Part shown: piece after piece, positions 1 through 5,193 of the stretch
How positions within the stretch are numbered: position 1 is the stretch's first letter
Layout: every line of letters begins with the position of its first letter
Origin: Sphingobacteriaceae bacterium
Lineage (GTDB): Bacteria; Bacteroidota; Bacteroidia; Sphingobacteriales; Sphingobacteriaceae
NCBI GenBank assembly: GCA_947460275.1
Contig: CANHHZ010000151.1
Span: 1 to 5,193 of the forward strand
Direction of reading: 5' to 3'
DNA: 5,193 nucleotides
Made by a program: the position numbers and the translations under genes
Notes under the pieces: model-generated
What the model was told of the DNA's origin: nothing
Seen by the model: only the letters and a program-made list of their open reading frames with translations
The model's database searches: none

Positions 1-219
1 GAACGCCCGCAAGTACAAGAGCGTTTAACCATGCAAATTGCCGATGAACTTAAAAAAGCACTAGGTACAGCGCATGTGGCGGTTATTATAGATGCCGATC
101 ATCATTGCGTAAGTTCTAGAGGCATTAGAGATGTAAACAGCTCTACGCTAACGGCAAGTTACCATGGCGATTTTTTGAAAGCAGAAGTTAGAAACGAATT
201 TTTAAAACACATTGGATAA
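1..219 (+). CDS. folE: GTP cyclohydrolase I, C-terminal part (5' end outside window)
   Basis: The reading frame is open from base 1, so the Met at 31 is internal and this is the last 72 residues of a longer protein; the E. coli enzyme has about 220. The fragment begins with ERPQVQERLT, the conserved stretch of the FolE family. It continues through VAVIIDADHHCVSSRGIRD and ends NEFLKHIG. The Cys at bases 106-108 matches the third zinc ligand of FolE (Cys181 in E. coli), and the His two residues earlier matches the active-site His. The enzyme converts GTP to 7,8-dihydroneopterin triphosphate in the cytoplasm, the first step to folate and other pterins. The stop codon overlaps the next start (TAATG), so translation of the SDR gene is probably coupled to it. 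The sequence is E. coli-like FolE rather than the metal-flexible FolE2 type. Whether it is the housekeeping copy or a pathway-specific paralogue cannot be told here. Confidence 0.95.
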   Translation, partial: ERPQVQERLTMQIADELKKALGTAHVAVIIDADHHCVSSRGIRDVNSSTLTASYHGDFLKAEVRNEFLKHIG

Positions 220-935
220 TGGAATTTTCAGGTAAAAATATATTGGTAGTTGGCGGCAGTTCGGGTATTGGTTTGGCCTTGGTAAAAGATGTTTTGGCAA
301 AAGGGGCCAACGTATTTGTAGTATCGAGAACGGTAAGCGATGAATGGCCTGCCACTGTAAATTACCAAGCTGCAGATGTTTTAGAAGATTTAAGTGCACT
401 TAAAACCTTTTTGCCTGCACAGCTACACGGTTTGGTGTATGCGGTTGGCAATATCAACTTAAAACCTTTTAGCCGATTTACCGCACAAGATTTTTTAAAA
501 GATTACCAATTAAATGTGGTGGGCGCTGCTATGACGGTACAACAGGCTTTACCTGCACTTAAAGCAGCGGGCAATGCTTCGGTCGTATTTTTAAGTACGG
601 TTGCATCAAAAATTGGGATGAGCTATCACGCCAGTACTGCTGCTGCAAAAAGTGGCGTAGAGGGTTTAAGCTTATCACTTGCGGCAGAATTCGCTCCTCA
701 GCACATTAGATTTAATGTCATTGCACCTTCGTTAACAGATACGCCATTGGCACAAAATTTATTAAATACACCCGAAAAACGCGAAGCTAGTGCCAAAAGG
801 CATCCGTTAGGCAGCGTTGGCAAAGCCGATGAGATTGCTGCTGCCATTTCGTTTTTGCTAAGCGAAAAGAGCAATTGGATGACCGCCCAAGTGATTGGTA
901 TGGATGGTGGTATGGGTAGCATTAAAATGATGTAA
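219..935 (+). CDS. SDR-family oxidoreductase with substituted catalytic Tyr
   Basis: A 238-residue classical-length short-chain dehydrogenase/reductase. Residues 12-18 (GGSSGIG) form the Rossmann dinucleotide-binding glycine motif, and Asp53 (AADVL) fits the usual adenine-pocket Asp. Asn99 (LNVVG) is the tetrad Asn, Ser126/Thr127 the tetrad Ser position, and Lys144 the tetrad Lys. The usual YxxxK reads T-A-A-A-K (Thr140 to Lys144), so the catalytic Tyr is missing. Tyr136 is nearby but out of register. The C-terminal half has normal SDR features: IAPSLTDTP near 168-176 and the MDGGM end near 228. The start is fixed by the one-base overlap with folE. Several SDRs reduce pterins (FolM, pteridine reductase, sepiapterin reductase), so a pterin substrate is plausible by context but unproven. 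From memory, similar Bacteroidota SDRs also lack this Tyr, which would make it a subfamily trait rather than a random lesion. Confidence 0.9.
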   Translation: MEFSGKNILVVGGSSGIGLALVKDVLAKGANVFVVSRTVSDEWPATVNYQAADVLEDLSALKTFLPAQLHGLVYAVGNINLKPFSRFTAQDFLKDYQLNVVGAAMTVQQALPALKAAGNASVVFLSTVASKIGMSYHASTAAAKSGVEGLSLSLAAEFAPQHIRFNVIAPSLTDTPLAQNLLNTPEKREASAKRHPLGSVGKADEIAAAISFLLSEKSNWMTAQVIGMDGGMGSIKMM

Positions 936-961
936 ATTTTAAATTTTATTGATATAGTCTC

Positions 962-1645
962 ATGAAATCCTATCAACTGGTGGAGCAACTGTTAAAAATG
1001 GTTGAAAAATTTGAAAGTCAAACTGATGCCAATGAGATGCAATTGCCCAATTTTGTTGGGTTTTTAAATGCTCAATTACAGCACAATACAGCAACGGCTG
1101 CAAACGACGTTCGTTTTGGTCAAAAAGAAGAAGAGGCAAAAGCACTCGCCCACCAGCTCGACAACAGCATCGCTCGGTTGTTTGTGTACATGAGTAGGTA
1201 CGCCAAATCATATATCAAAAAAGCATTAGCAGATAGTTTGCTACAAACCCCCGAAGATTTTACTTGTTTAGCTATTTTATTAACCAATGAAAGCTTGTCT
1301 AAAACGGAGTTAATACATCGCAATTTGCAAGAAAAAACATCGGGTGCCGAAGTAATTAAACGTCTTTTGGCTGTAAACTTAATTCACCAGTGGGATGATG
1401 AAAATGATAAAAGAGGAAAACTTTTGTCGATTACCGAAAAGGGAAAAACCTTACTTTATCAAATTTTTAACGATATGAACCACGTAGGTAAAATAGTTTC
1501 GGGTAATTTAACTACCACAGAAAAACATACCTTACATTATTTGTTGCAAAAATTAGAGACTTTTCACTACGATTTGTATACCCAAAAAAGTATCCGCACA
1601 AAACAAGATATTTTTGAGATTACCACACAGTTAGAAAAAAAATAA
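962..1645 (+). CDS. MarR-family winged-helix transcriptional regulator with N-terminal extension
   Basis: A 227-residue protein. Residues 65-205 fit a MarR fold: a dimerisation helix (LDNSIARLFVYMSRYAKSYI, 66-85), the helix-turn-helix around 112-141 (LSKTELIHRN, then VIKRLLAVNLI), and the wing at 145-160, where DD...KRGKLLSITEKG carries the Asp and Arg typical of MarR wings. C-terminal helices follow. Typical MarR proteins are about 140-160 residues; this one has about 64 extra N-terminal residues and a short C-terminal tail. The extension is predicted helical and has no domain I recognise. The gene starts 26 bp after the SDR stop on the same strand, with no obvious terminator between, so it is probably co-transcribed with folE and the SDR and may control that operon. 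No Shine-Dalgarno is seen before the ATG, as is usual in Bacteroidota. Its ligand and operator are not visible. Confidence 0.85.
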   Translation: MKSYQLVEQLLKMVEKFESQTDANEMQLPNFVGFLNAQLQHNTATAANDVRFGQKEEEAKALAHQLDNSIARLFVYMSRYAKSYIKKALADSLLQTPEDFTCLAILLTNESLSKTELIHRNLQEKTSGAEVIKRLLAVNLIHQWDDENDKRGKLLSITEKGKTLLYQIFNDMNHVGKIVSGNLTTTEKHTLHYLLQKLETFHYDLYTQKSIRTKQDIFEITTQLEKK

Positions 1646-1664
1646 CCTTAACCTTTTATTTTTT
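1637..1664. terminator. Weak A/T-only hairpin between convergent genes
   Basis: AAAAAATAA (1637-1645) and TTATTTTTT (1656-1664) are perfect 9-bp complements around a 10-base loop. They cover the stop codon of the MarR gene and reach into that of the DUF983 gene. Each arm gives a U-rich tract in one direction, so it could work as a bidirectional terminator. The stem has no G:C pairs, so it is weak and may reflect composition only. Confidence 0.35.
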
Positions 1665-2028
1665 ACAGCTCTTTGTTGTATTGTATTGGCGATAAAAAAT
1701 GCAACAACAAGGTTCTGGCGTACCTAAAATTAAATGTAAAAAGTACAATTACAGGAGAAATAGTTGTGCCAATGATCCACCATTGATCTTTTTCGCCAAA
1801 AAAATAAAACGCCAAAATTCCTGCGTTTACCAATTCGGCGACCATCAAAACATAGCTTACATACATGGCTGCCCAAAAAAAGCCTGGCTCTATTTCATAC
1901 TTCAATCCGCAATGCGAACAGGTTTCGTTCATTTTTGCATAGTTGAGGCTAAACATAGAATTTGGATAAATATTGCCTTGGCGACAGCGTGGACATTTAT
2001 GGTTGATAACGGCTTGGAGCTTTGTCAT
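1663..2028 (-). CDS. DUF983 family membrane protein with N-terminal zinc ribbon
   Basis: A 121-residue protein matching the DUF983 family. Two CxxC pairs (Cys12/Cys15 in CPRC and Cys37/Cys40 in CSHC) form a likely zinc ribbon. The family-typical LKYEIEPGFFWAAMYVSY follows, leading into a first membrane helix at about 51-77. A second helix spans about 83-103, and the protein ends in the typical LLHFLSPIQY. It is expected in the cytoplasmic membrane with the zinc ribbon in the cytoplasm. The biochemical role of the family is not established. The start MTKLQAVINHKCPRC is the normal family N-terminus. It lies 76 bp downstream of the dioxygenase-rhodanese gene on the same strand, separated by a strong inverted repeat, so it may have its own promoter (a TAGATTTG at 2069-2076). 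The opposite strand holds a 115-codon open frame at 1699-2046, which is a shadow. Confidence 0.88.
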   Translation of the reverse strand: MTKLQAVINHKCPRCRQGNIYPNSMFSLNYAKMNETCSHCGLKYEIEPGFFWAAMYVSYVLMVAELVNAGILAFYFFGEKDQWWIIGTTISPVIVLFTFNFRYARTLLLHFLSPIQYNKEL

Positions 2029-2049
2029 ATGAAGTTGAAAATATAATAA

Positions 2050-2092
2050 ATCGGCTATAAAAATAATACAAATCTATGTTTTTATAGCCGAT
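2050..2092 (-). terminator. Perfect 14-bp inverted repeat after the dioxygenase-rhodanese gene
   Basis: ATCGGCTATAAAAA at 2050-2063 is the exact reverse complement of 2079-2092, with a 15-base loop. It begins 12 bases after the stop of the minus-strand gene that ends at 2105. On the minus strand the stem is followed by TTTATTATAT, a broken U-rich tract, so a rho-independent terminator for that gene is the simplest reading. The plus direction has no T tract after it. The loop contains a TAnnTTTG match on the minus strand, so an operator around a promoter for the DUF983 gene is an alternative. Confidence 0.65.
2069..2076 (-). promoter_or_regulatory. Candidate Bacteroidota -7 element (TAGATTTG) for the DUF983 gene
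   Basis: The minus strand reads TAGATTTG, an exact TAnnTTTG match, about 40 bases before the DUF983 start codon and inside the loop of the 2050-2092 inverted repeat. No convincing -33 TTG element sits at the usual distance upstream, and such octamers arise by chance in AT-rich DNA. Confidence 0.3.
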
Positions 2093-2104
2093 ACTTAGCG
2101 TAGA

Positions 2105-3523
2105 TTATTTTAATGTCGAAGGGCAAACAAAATCGGTGAGTTCAAAACCTTCTGTTTCTTTGATTGCACTAAAACCACCATTTACATTGATCAGATTATT
2201 GTAAGCTCTAGCACGTAAAGTAGAGGCAAAAATCATTGAACGGTAACCGCCAGCACAATGTACATAATAGGTTTTATTTTTGTCAATTTCGGCTAAATGG
2301 TCATTAATGTAATCAAGCGGGATGTTTATAGCACCATTGATATGCTCGCTATCAAATTCGTTGTGTTTGCGTACATCTAAAATATGGACCTCTTTTTTTG
2401 CGCAAATTTTTGCAAGTTCTGCCGGGCTAACGGTAGGGATATAGTCTACCTCCTTGCCTGCGTTTTTCCAAGCTTCAAATCCGCCCTCTAAGTAACCAAT
2501 GGTGTAATCGTAGCCAACTCTTGCCAGTCTGGTAATCACTTCTTTTTCTCTGCCTGGTTCGGTTACCAATAAAATTTGTTGTTTAATGTCTGGTATCATG
2601 GCGCCAACCCATGGCGCAAAACTGCCGTCAATGCCAATGTTTATAGCGTTTGGAATAAATCCTTTGGCGAAATCTTCTGGTGCTCTGGTGTCTAATACAA
2701 GGGCTCCAGTTTCGGTGGCGGCTGTTTCAAATGCCACTGGCGATAAACTGTGCTGACCACGAGATAATACGTCGTCGATACGGTCGTAACCTTCAATATT
2801 CATCATTACATTTAAAGGGAAGTAACTTGGTGGAGGCAACAATCCGTCGGTGACTTCTTTAATGAACTCTTCTTTTGTCATATTTGCCCGCAAAGCATAA
2901 TTGGTTTTTTTCTGGTTCCCCAACAAATCAGTTGTTTCTTTGCTCATATTTTTTCCGCAGGCGCTTCCGGCGCCATGTGCTGGATAAACCATTACATCAT
3001 CTGCTAAAGGCATAATCTTATTCCTTAGCGAATCGTACAAATAGCCAGCCAACAACTCAGGTGTTAAATCTGTGGCCACTTTTTGCGCTAAATCTGGTCT
3101 GCCTACATCTCCTATAAATAGGGTATCTCCAGAAAACAAAGCAGTTTCTTTGCCGTTTTCATCCCTTAATAAAAAACAAGTACTTTCCATGGTATGCCCC
3201 GGCGTGTGTAGTACTTTGATGCTTATTTTGCCCAATTTTAATATTTCGCCATCTTTGGCCGAGTAAAAATCAAAAGTTGGTTTGGCATTTGGTCCGTAAA
3301 CGATTTGTGCTCCAGTTTTTTCGGCCAAATCTAAATGTCCTGATACAAAATCTGCATGAAAATGTGTTTCAAGTACAAATTTGATTTTTGCATTACTTTT
3401 TTCTGCCTTAGTAATGTAAGGCTGTACCTCTCTTAAAGGGTCAATAATTGCTGCTTCACCATTACTTTCGATGTAGTATGCACCTTGTGCCAAACATCCG
3501 GTATAAATTTGTTCAATAACCAT
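2105..3523 (-). CDS. CstB-like persulfide dioxygenase fused to two rhodanese domains
   Basis: A 472-residue protein starting MVIEQIYTGC. Residues 1-235 form a metallo-beta-lactamase domain of the ETHE1/persulfide dioxygenase type: THFHADFVSGH (His54, His56, Asp58), TPGH (His110), SGDTLF (Asp133), GRPDL (141-145) and PAHGAGSACG (His183). The first rhodanese domain (about 262-360) has TEPGRE (321-326) where the active-site loop should be and so lacks the catalytic Cys. The second (about 364-472) has an intact loop, CAGGYR, with Cys423. This order matches S. aureus CstB, which oxidises low-molecular-weight persulfides and yields thiosulfate. A cytoplasmic role in sulfide/persulfide detoxification is inferred. 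The frame extends 23 codons upstream to 3592, but that extension (MLSDLSHCNW) is not family-like and runs through the operator at 3571-3586, so Met at 3523 is preferred. The Crp/Fnr gene lies 107 bp upstream and is its likely regulator. Confidence 0.92.
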   Translation of the reverse strand: MVIEQIYTGCLAQGAYYIESNGEAAIIDPLREVQPYITKAEKSNAKIKFVLETHFHADFVSGHLDLAEKTGAQIVYGPNAKPTFDFYSAKDGEILKLGKISIKVLHTPGHTMESTCFLLRDENGKETALFSGDTLFIGDVGRPDLAQKVATDLTPELLAGYLYDSLRNKIMPLADDVMVYPAHGAGSACGKNMSKETTDLLGNQKKTNYALRANMTKEEFIKEVTDGLLPPPSYFPLNVMMNIEGYDRIDDVLSRGQHSLSPVAFETAATETGALVLDTRAPEDFAKGFIPNAINIGIDGSFAPWVGAMIPDIKQQILLVTEPGREKEVITRLARVGYDYTIGYLEGGFEAWKNAGKEVDYIPTVSPAELAKICAKKEVHILDVRKHNEFDSEHINGAINIPLDYINDHLAEIDKNKTYYVHCAGGYRSMIFASTLRARAYNNLINVNGGFSAIKETEGFELTDFVCPSTLK

Positions 3524-3541
3524 AACTCTGTTTTTATTATG

Positions 3542-3549
3542 CAAAGTTT
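3542..3549 (-). promoter_or_regulatory. Candidate -7 element for the dioxygenase-rhodanese gene
   Basis: The minus strand reads AAACTTTG, matching TAnnTTTG at five of six fixed bases, about 19 bases before the start codon at 3523. There is no good -33 TTG upstream, which would suit an activator-dependent promoter. The palindrome at 3571-3586 is centred about 40 bp upstream of the implied transcription start. Confidence 0.35.
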
Positions 3550-3570
3550 GGTAATTTAATATCCAGTTGC

Positions 3571-3586
3571 AGTGACTTAGGTCACT
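3571..3586. promoter_or_regulatory. CRP-like palindromic operator, AGTGA-N6-TCACT
   Basis: AGTGACTTAGGTCACT has perfect 6-bp arms around TTAG. Read with CRP spacing it is AGTGA-N6-TCACT, differing from the E. coli CRP consensus TGTGA-N6-TCACA only at the outermost bases. It sits between the Crp/Fnr gene and the dioxygenase-rhodanese gene, 48 bp before the latter's start. The neighbouring regulator has the CRP-type recognition residues for GTGA. Binding is inferred. Confidence 0.65.
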
Positions 3587-3630
3587 TAACATAAATTAAT
3601 TCCCTGAACTTGATTAGCTAAGGGTTAGGC

Positions 3631-4278
3631 CTAGCTTTTTAAATACTCAATGTGGTTTCTAAAGAGTTTCACCAAACCTTTTTGCTCCATTTTTTTTAAT
3701 AATCTTGAAATTACTTCTCTAGAGGAATTCAAGTCGTTGGCAATTTGACTGTGGGTAATGACAAGTTCTCGGTTTTTCAATTCTCGGTATTGTTTGTCTA
3801 AATAAAATTCTAACCGCTCATCCATCGCCTTAAAGGCAATGTTGTCTATTACCTGAAGCAATTCTTCAAAACGTGTGCGGTAGGTTTCTAAAACAAAATA
3901 ATACCATGTCTTGTGGTTCTTCATCAAGCTGTCCATTAGTCCAATTGGAATGGTTAAAACTGTGCTTTTTTCAACTGCTTTTGCCATAATTTGACTTTTT
4001 TCTTGCTTTGTCGCACAAATTAATGAGAGTGCACACGCATGGCCTGGGTTTAAGTAATACATGAAAAATTCTTGGCCTTCATCTCCCTCTCGGTATAATT
4101 TTACCATTCCTTCGGTAATTAGCATGGTAGAGCGCATATTTTGCCCAGTTTGCATTAGGATTTCTCCTTCATCAAAGGTTTTTAATACGCCATTTTGCAT
4201 AAGTTGCTCTTTTAAGCCAGCTTCAAACTGAGGAAATAGGTTTTGTAGGTAATTGGCAACAGTATTATTTTCTTCCAT
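3631..4278 (-). CDS. Crp/Fnr-family transcriptional regulator
   Basis: A 215-residue protein, close to CRP length. Residues 10-110 form a cupin-like sensor domain (FDEGEILMQTGQ near 35-46, TEGMVKLYREGDEG near 55-68). A long dimerisation helix spans about 122-155, and the C-terminal winged helix-turn-helix covers about 160-215. The recognition helix SSREVISRLLKKME (185-198) carries Arg187, Glu188 and Arg192, matching Arg180, Glu181 and Arg185 of E. coli CRP, which read GTGA. The cyclic-nucleotide cassette is not conserved: the usual Arg-Ser/Thr pair is absent, and the segment HACALSLICA holds Cys82 and Cys88, the only cysteines in the protein. An FNR-type N-terminal iron-sulfur cysteine cluster is absent. 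It lies directly upstream of the dioxygenase-rhodanese gene on the same strand and probably regulates it through the palindrome at 3571-3586. No clear Shine-Dalgarno is present; a weak TATCTTTA promoter-like octamer lies at 4294-4301. Confidence 0.92.
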   Translation of the reverse strand: MEENNTVANYLQNLFPQFEAGLKEQLMQNGVLKTFDEGEILMQTGQNMRSTMLITEGMVKLYREGDEGQEFFMYYLNPGHACALSLICATKQEKSQIMAKAVEKSTVLTIPIGLMDSLMKNHKTWYYFVLETYRTRFEELLQVIDNIAFKAMDERLEFYLDKQYRELKNRELVITHSQIANDLNSSREVISRLLKKMEQKGLVKLFRNHIEYLKS

Positions 4279-4429
4279 GATCTAAAAATTAATTAAAGAT
4301 AAGGTAGTTCTTCTAATTAAATGAAATGCTGCTGTAAATTTATGAGTTAAGGACGCTAACTTTGCTTGCTTAGCTTATTGTCGTTTCGGTTTAAATTATA
4401 CAAAACCGTTGCTAATGTTTTAAATTACT

Positions 4430-5193
4430 TCAAGCCCTCGAAATGTTTGAAATTCTTTTGATAATTTCTATACAAGCTCTACTATTATGGTATGGACATT
4501 TCCAAAATCCAGCCTTATCTTGTTGTTTCATTAAAGAATAATCACTGTTTAAGCCCCAAAACCACTCACCATTTTTGGTGTCTACTAGATGATTTTTAAT
4601 AAAAGACCAGGTTTTTAAACTATTTGTTAAATAAGTTTCATCTTTACTAATTTGCCAGGCGTTAAAAAAGCCTACCATGGCTTCGGCTTGTGGCCACCAG
4701 TGTATTTCTTTGGTCAAATGTTGGTTGATAGGATCAAATTCATACCATAGCGCTCTATCGTCATTCAATCCTTTTGTTGAGGCCTTAGTAATTTGAAGGG
4801 CAATGGCCTTAAAATCTTCAATTTGCTGTTTACAATTGATGCTTTCTGCAGCTTCTAACAATAACCAAGCCGCTTCAATATCGTGTCCAAAAGAAATAGA
4901 AGTTGATTTAATTTGCCATTTTTCATTAAAAAATAAGTTTAAATGGCTATTTATAGGGTTAATGATGTGTTGCTTGAAATTATTTAAAAGTTGATCAATG
5001 GCTCGCTCAAGTTGTTCGTTCTTCCAAATGGTATATAAATTTGCATAAGCTTCTATGATATGCAAATGCGTGTTCATGCTTTTTTTTTCGTTTTGATCTT
5101 TATCACTAAGGCGTAAATCTTCAATAGGACTCCAGCTTTGTGTAAATGCCTCTAAATAACCAGTGTTGATGGGGTCAAAACTATGTTTTTCTA
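4430..5193 (-). CDS. AGE-family epimerase, probably cellobiose 2-epimerase (N-terminus outside window)
   Basis: The frame is open from the right edge to a TGA at 4430-4432, giving about 254 residues of a family usually near 400. The Met at 5077 is internal: upstream codons read FDPINTGYLEAF, then RLSDKDQNEKKS, the expected family sequence. Counting that Met as 1, Asn2 and His6 (MNTHLH), His65 (SFGHDIEAAWLL), Trp128 (HWWPQAEA), Trp192 and His197 (GFWKCPYHN) match in order, with near-identical spacing, the residues recalled for Rhodothermus marinus cellobiose 2-epimerase (Asn196, His200, His259, Trp322, Trp385, His390). His65 and His197 would be the catalytic pair. The enzyme epimerises the reducing-end glucose of beta-1,4 disaccharides, for example in mannan breakdown. 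No signal peptide can be judged. N-acylglucosamine 2-epimerase is the main alternative. It ends 151 bp before the Crp/Fnr gene and looks functionally unrelated to it. Confidence 0.9.
   Translation of the reverse strand, partial: EKHSFDPINTGYLEAFTQSWSPIEDLRLSDKDQNEKKSMNTHLHIIEAYANLYTIWKNEQLERAIDQLLNNFKQHIINPINSHLNLFFNEKWQIKSTSISFGHDIEAAWLLLEAAESINCKQQIEDFKAIALQITKASTKGLNDDRALWYEFDPINQHLTKEIHWWPQAEAMVGFFNAWQISKDETYLTNSLKTWSFIKNHLVDTKNGEWFWGLNSDYSLMKQQDKAGFWKCPYHNSRACIEIIKRISNISRA

Noticed and set aside
698..988. A 96-codon minus-strand open frame across the SDR end.
   Set aside because: It is the antisense of a well-supported SDR gene and shows no domain features.
1699..2046. A 115-codon open frame on the plus strand opposite the DUF983 gene.
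   Set aside because: The minus-strand frame has clear zinc-ribbon and DUF983 motifs; the plus frame shows no recognisable family and has unlikely composition.
3617..3635. A bulged hairpin (GCTAGG pairing with CCTTAGC on the minus strand) at the stop of the Crp/Fnr gene.
   Set aside because: The stem is short and bulged with no U tract, so it is too weak to call as the terminator of the regulator gene.
4357..4364. An exact TAACTTTG promoter-like octamer on the plus strand.
   Set aside because: It has no -33 partner and would only drive antisense RNA into the epimerase gene; a chance match is likely in AT-rich DNA.
4355..4408. Two short inverted repeats (GCTAA/TTAGC at 4355-4374 and CGGTTT/AAACCG at 4387-4408) after the epimerase stop.
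   Set aside because: The stems are only 5-6 bp with 10-base loops and no following U tract on the minus strand, so they do not support a terminator call.
5075..5077. Met codon as the start of the epimerase gene.
   Set aside because: The frame continues upstream to the window edge with family-like sequence, so this Met is internal.

Overview
The window looks like chromosomal DNA from a member of the Bacteroidota, probably a Pedobacter-like member of the Sphingobacteriaceae. The base composition is moderately AT-rich, start codons lack clear Shine-Dalgarno sequences, TAnnTTTG-like promoter elements occur, and the proteins read like Bacteroidota families. The assignment is by recognition only; no search was run. 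No mobile element, CRISPR array, tRNA or rRNA is visible.

Left block, plus strand (1-1645): the 3' end of a GTP cyclohydrolase I gene (folE) overlaps by one base (TAATG) a short-chain dehydrogenase/reductase (SDR) gene. A MarR-type regulator gene follows 26 bp later. This is probably one transcription unit. The SDR has the family fold motifs but a Thr where the catalytic Tyr should be. Its coupling to folE suggests a pterin-related role, which is inference.

Middle and right block, minus strand (4278-1663): a Crp/Fnr-type regulator, then a three-domain persulfide dioxygenase / pseudo-rhodanese / rhodanese protein built like CstB, then a small DUF983 membrane protein. A perfect CRP-like palindrome (AGTGA-N6-TCACT) lies just upstream of the dioxygenase-rhodanese gene, about 40 bp before its likely transcription start. 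The regulator has a CRP-like recognition helix (R-E-x-x-x-R) suited to GTGA half-sites. It also has only two cysteines, both where CRP holds its cyclic nucleotide. Together these suggest a compact regulator-plus-enzyme module for sulfide/persulfide detoxification. A strong inverted repeat follows the dioxygenase gene, and a weak A/T hairpin separates the converging MarR and DUF983 genes.

Right edge, minus strand (5193-4430): the C-terminal part of an N-acylglucosamine 2-epimerase family protein, most likely cellobiose 2-epimerase. Its frame stays open to the window edge, so its start lies outside. No gene-free stretch exceeds 300 bp; the longest gap is 151 bp, at 4279-4429.
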